From Candidatus Rokubacteria bacterium RIFCSPLOWO2_02_FULL_72_37 (GTDB lineage: Bacteria > Methylomirabilota > Methylomirabilia > Rokubacteriales > CSP1-6), in contig MGCE01000075.1 in assembly GCA_001790315.1 (NCBI GenBank), positions 1-5,201 on the forward strand: DNA of 5,201 nucleotides. The letters run 5' to 3'. This document shows positions 4,690 to 5,201 of this stretch, in pieces (positions within the stretch are counted from its first letter, which is position 1; every line of letters starts with the position of its first letter). A model generated the notes under the pieces. That model did not search any database and was not told the origin of the DNA. It saw only the letters and a program-made list of their open reading frames with translations. The position numbers and the translations under genes were made by a program.

Positions 4690-5201
4690 GGGCGGAGCGC
4701 CGCGACCGAGGCGGCGCCGCGGGCGAGCAGCGCGTCGGCGAGTCGACGACCCAGCGCCTCCGCCTCCGTCGCCGGGCCCGCGTCGCCGGCCCGGAGAAGC
4801 TGCTTGCCGTCCTCGCTCGCCACCACGCCGGTCATCTCGAGCCGCCCCTCGGTGGGGCGCGCGTGCCCCGCCATGGGCGAGTTGCACGAGGCGCCCAGGC
4901 GCGCGAGGTAGGCGCGCTCCGCCAGGGCGCAGGCGTGCGTCGTCGCATGGTCCAGCCTCCGGAGGAGCTCCCGCACACGCCCGTCGCGCTCGCACGTCTC
5001 GATGGCCACGATCCCCTGCCCCACCGCCGGGACGAAGACCGCGGGGTCGAGCGGGCACGCGTGCCGGGGCCTGAGCCCCAGACGCCGAAGGCCGGCTGCG
5101 GCCAGGATGACGCCGTCGAAGCCGCCGCCCTCGAGCTTCCGGAGGCGCGTGTCGACGTTGCCGCGGATCGGCTCGACCACGAGGGCGGGCCGCAACGCGA
5201 G
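4686..5201 (-). CDS. hemC: Porphobilinogen deaminase (hydroxymethylbilane synthase), C-terminal part (start lies beyond the window)
   Basis: This enzyme polymerises four porphobilinogens into hydroxymethylbilane on a dipyrromethane cofactor. The 171 codons from the window edge encode the end of domain 1/2 and all of domain 3. IRGNVDTRLRKL (12-23 of the visible part) is the conserved arginine segment, then GFDGVILAAAGLRRLGL, VPAVGQGIVAIE and the cofactor-loop cysteine at visible residue 106 in LGASCNSPMAGHA. That loop reads ASCNSP rather than the E. coli GGCQVP, but the cysteine that carries the cofactor is kept. The family is about 300-320 residues, so a little over half is present. The reading frame stays open to base 5201; an in-frame TTG at 5195 is internal and not the start. 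The TGA at 4688-4686 overlaps hemD. Confidence 0.96.
   Translation of the reverse strand, partial: LALRPALVVEPIRGNVDTRLRKLEGGGFDGVILAAAGLRRLGLRPRHACPLDPAVFVPAVGQGIVAIETCERDGRVRELLRRLDHATTHACALAERAYLARLGASCNSPMAGHARPTEGRLEMTGVVASEDGKQLLRAGDAGPATEAEALGRRLADALLARGAASVAALRP

Noticed and set aside
4870..4900. The unusual HemC cofactor loop (ASCNSP instead of GGCQVP) as a sign of inactivity.
   Set aside because: The cofactor cysteine is kept and this loop varies around it in bacterial HemC proteins, so it is not strong evidence of anything.
4690..5058. A 405-residue HemD with an N-terminal extension.
   Set aside because: The extra 123 residues are Arg/Gly/Ala-rich shadow of hemC. The ATG at 4689 overlapping the hemC stop gives a normal-length HemD.

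Overview
This is a tightly packed, GC-rich stretch of bacterial chromosome. Every supportable gene lies on the minus strand, so transcription runs from the high coordinates to the low ones. The high GC, the C5-pathway tetrapyrrole genes and the continuous gene overlaps indicate a high-GC bacterium. An uncultured soil-type lineage such as Methylomirabilota/Rokubacteria would fit, but the taxonomy is a guess. I see no RNA genes, CRISPR arrays or transposases.

Layout in transcription order: hemC (3' part, 5201-4686), hemD (4689-3841), hemB (3841-2852), an Rrf2-family regulator of CymR type (2848-2411), a cysteine synthase of CysK type (2414-1494), a 121-base gap holding two perfect 42-base direct repeats, a small ubiquitin-like sulfur carrier of CysO type (1372-1091), a JAMM/MPN+ metalloprotease of Mec type (1094-531), and hemL (5' part, 534-1). 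Five junctions are 1-4 base stop/start overlaps (ATGA, GTGA or TGATG) and one is a 3-base gap. Only the cysK-cysO junction is open.

The hem genes cover glutamate-1-semialdehyde to 5-aminolevulinate (HemL), then porphobilinogen (HemB), hydroxymethylbilane (HemC) and uroporphyrinogen III (HemD). Set between hemB and hemL is a four-gene sulfur module. It resembles the CysM-CysO-Mec+ route of Mycobacterium tuberculosis, where cysteine is built on the C-terminal thiocarboxylate of a carrier protein and then released by a JAMM protease. Here it sits behind a regulator whose best-known relative, Bacillus CymR, senses cysteine status by binding CysK. The likely picture is one operon coupling haem synthesis to protein-bound cysteine synthesis. 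No gene for the E1-like enzyme that would load sulfur on the carrier is in the window.

The points most worth attention are these. (1) The carrier ends Gly-Gly-Ala-Leu, so it needs trimming before use. (2) The JAMM protease has seven extra residues inside its metal-binding motif, a C-terminal tail and a clearly lower GC content than its neighbours. (3) The regulator ends in isoleucine, as expected of a tail that docks in a CysK active site. (4) The synthase is of CysK type rather than CysM type. (5) A perfect 42-base repeat pair lies directly after the synthase stop codon.
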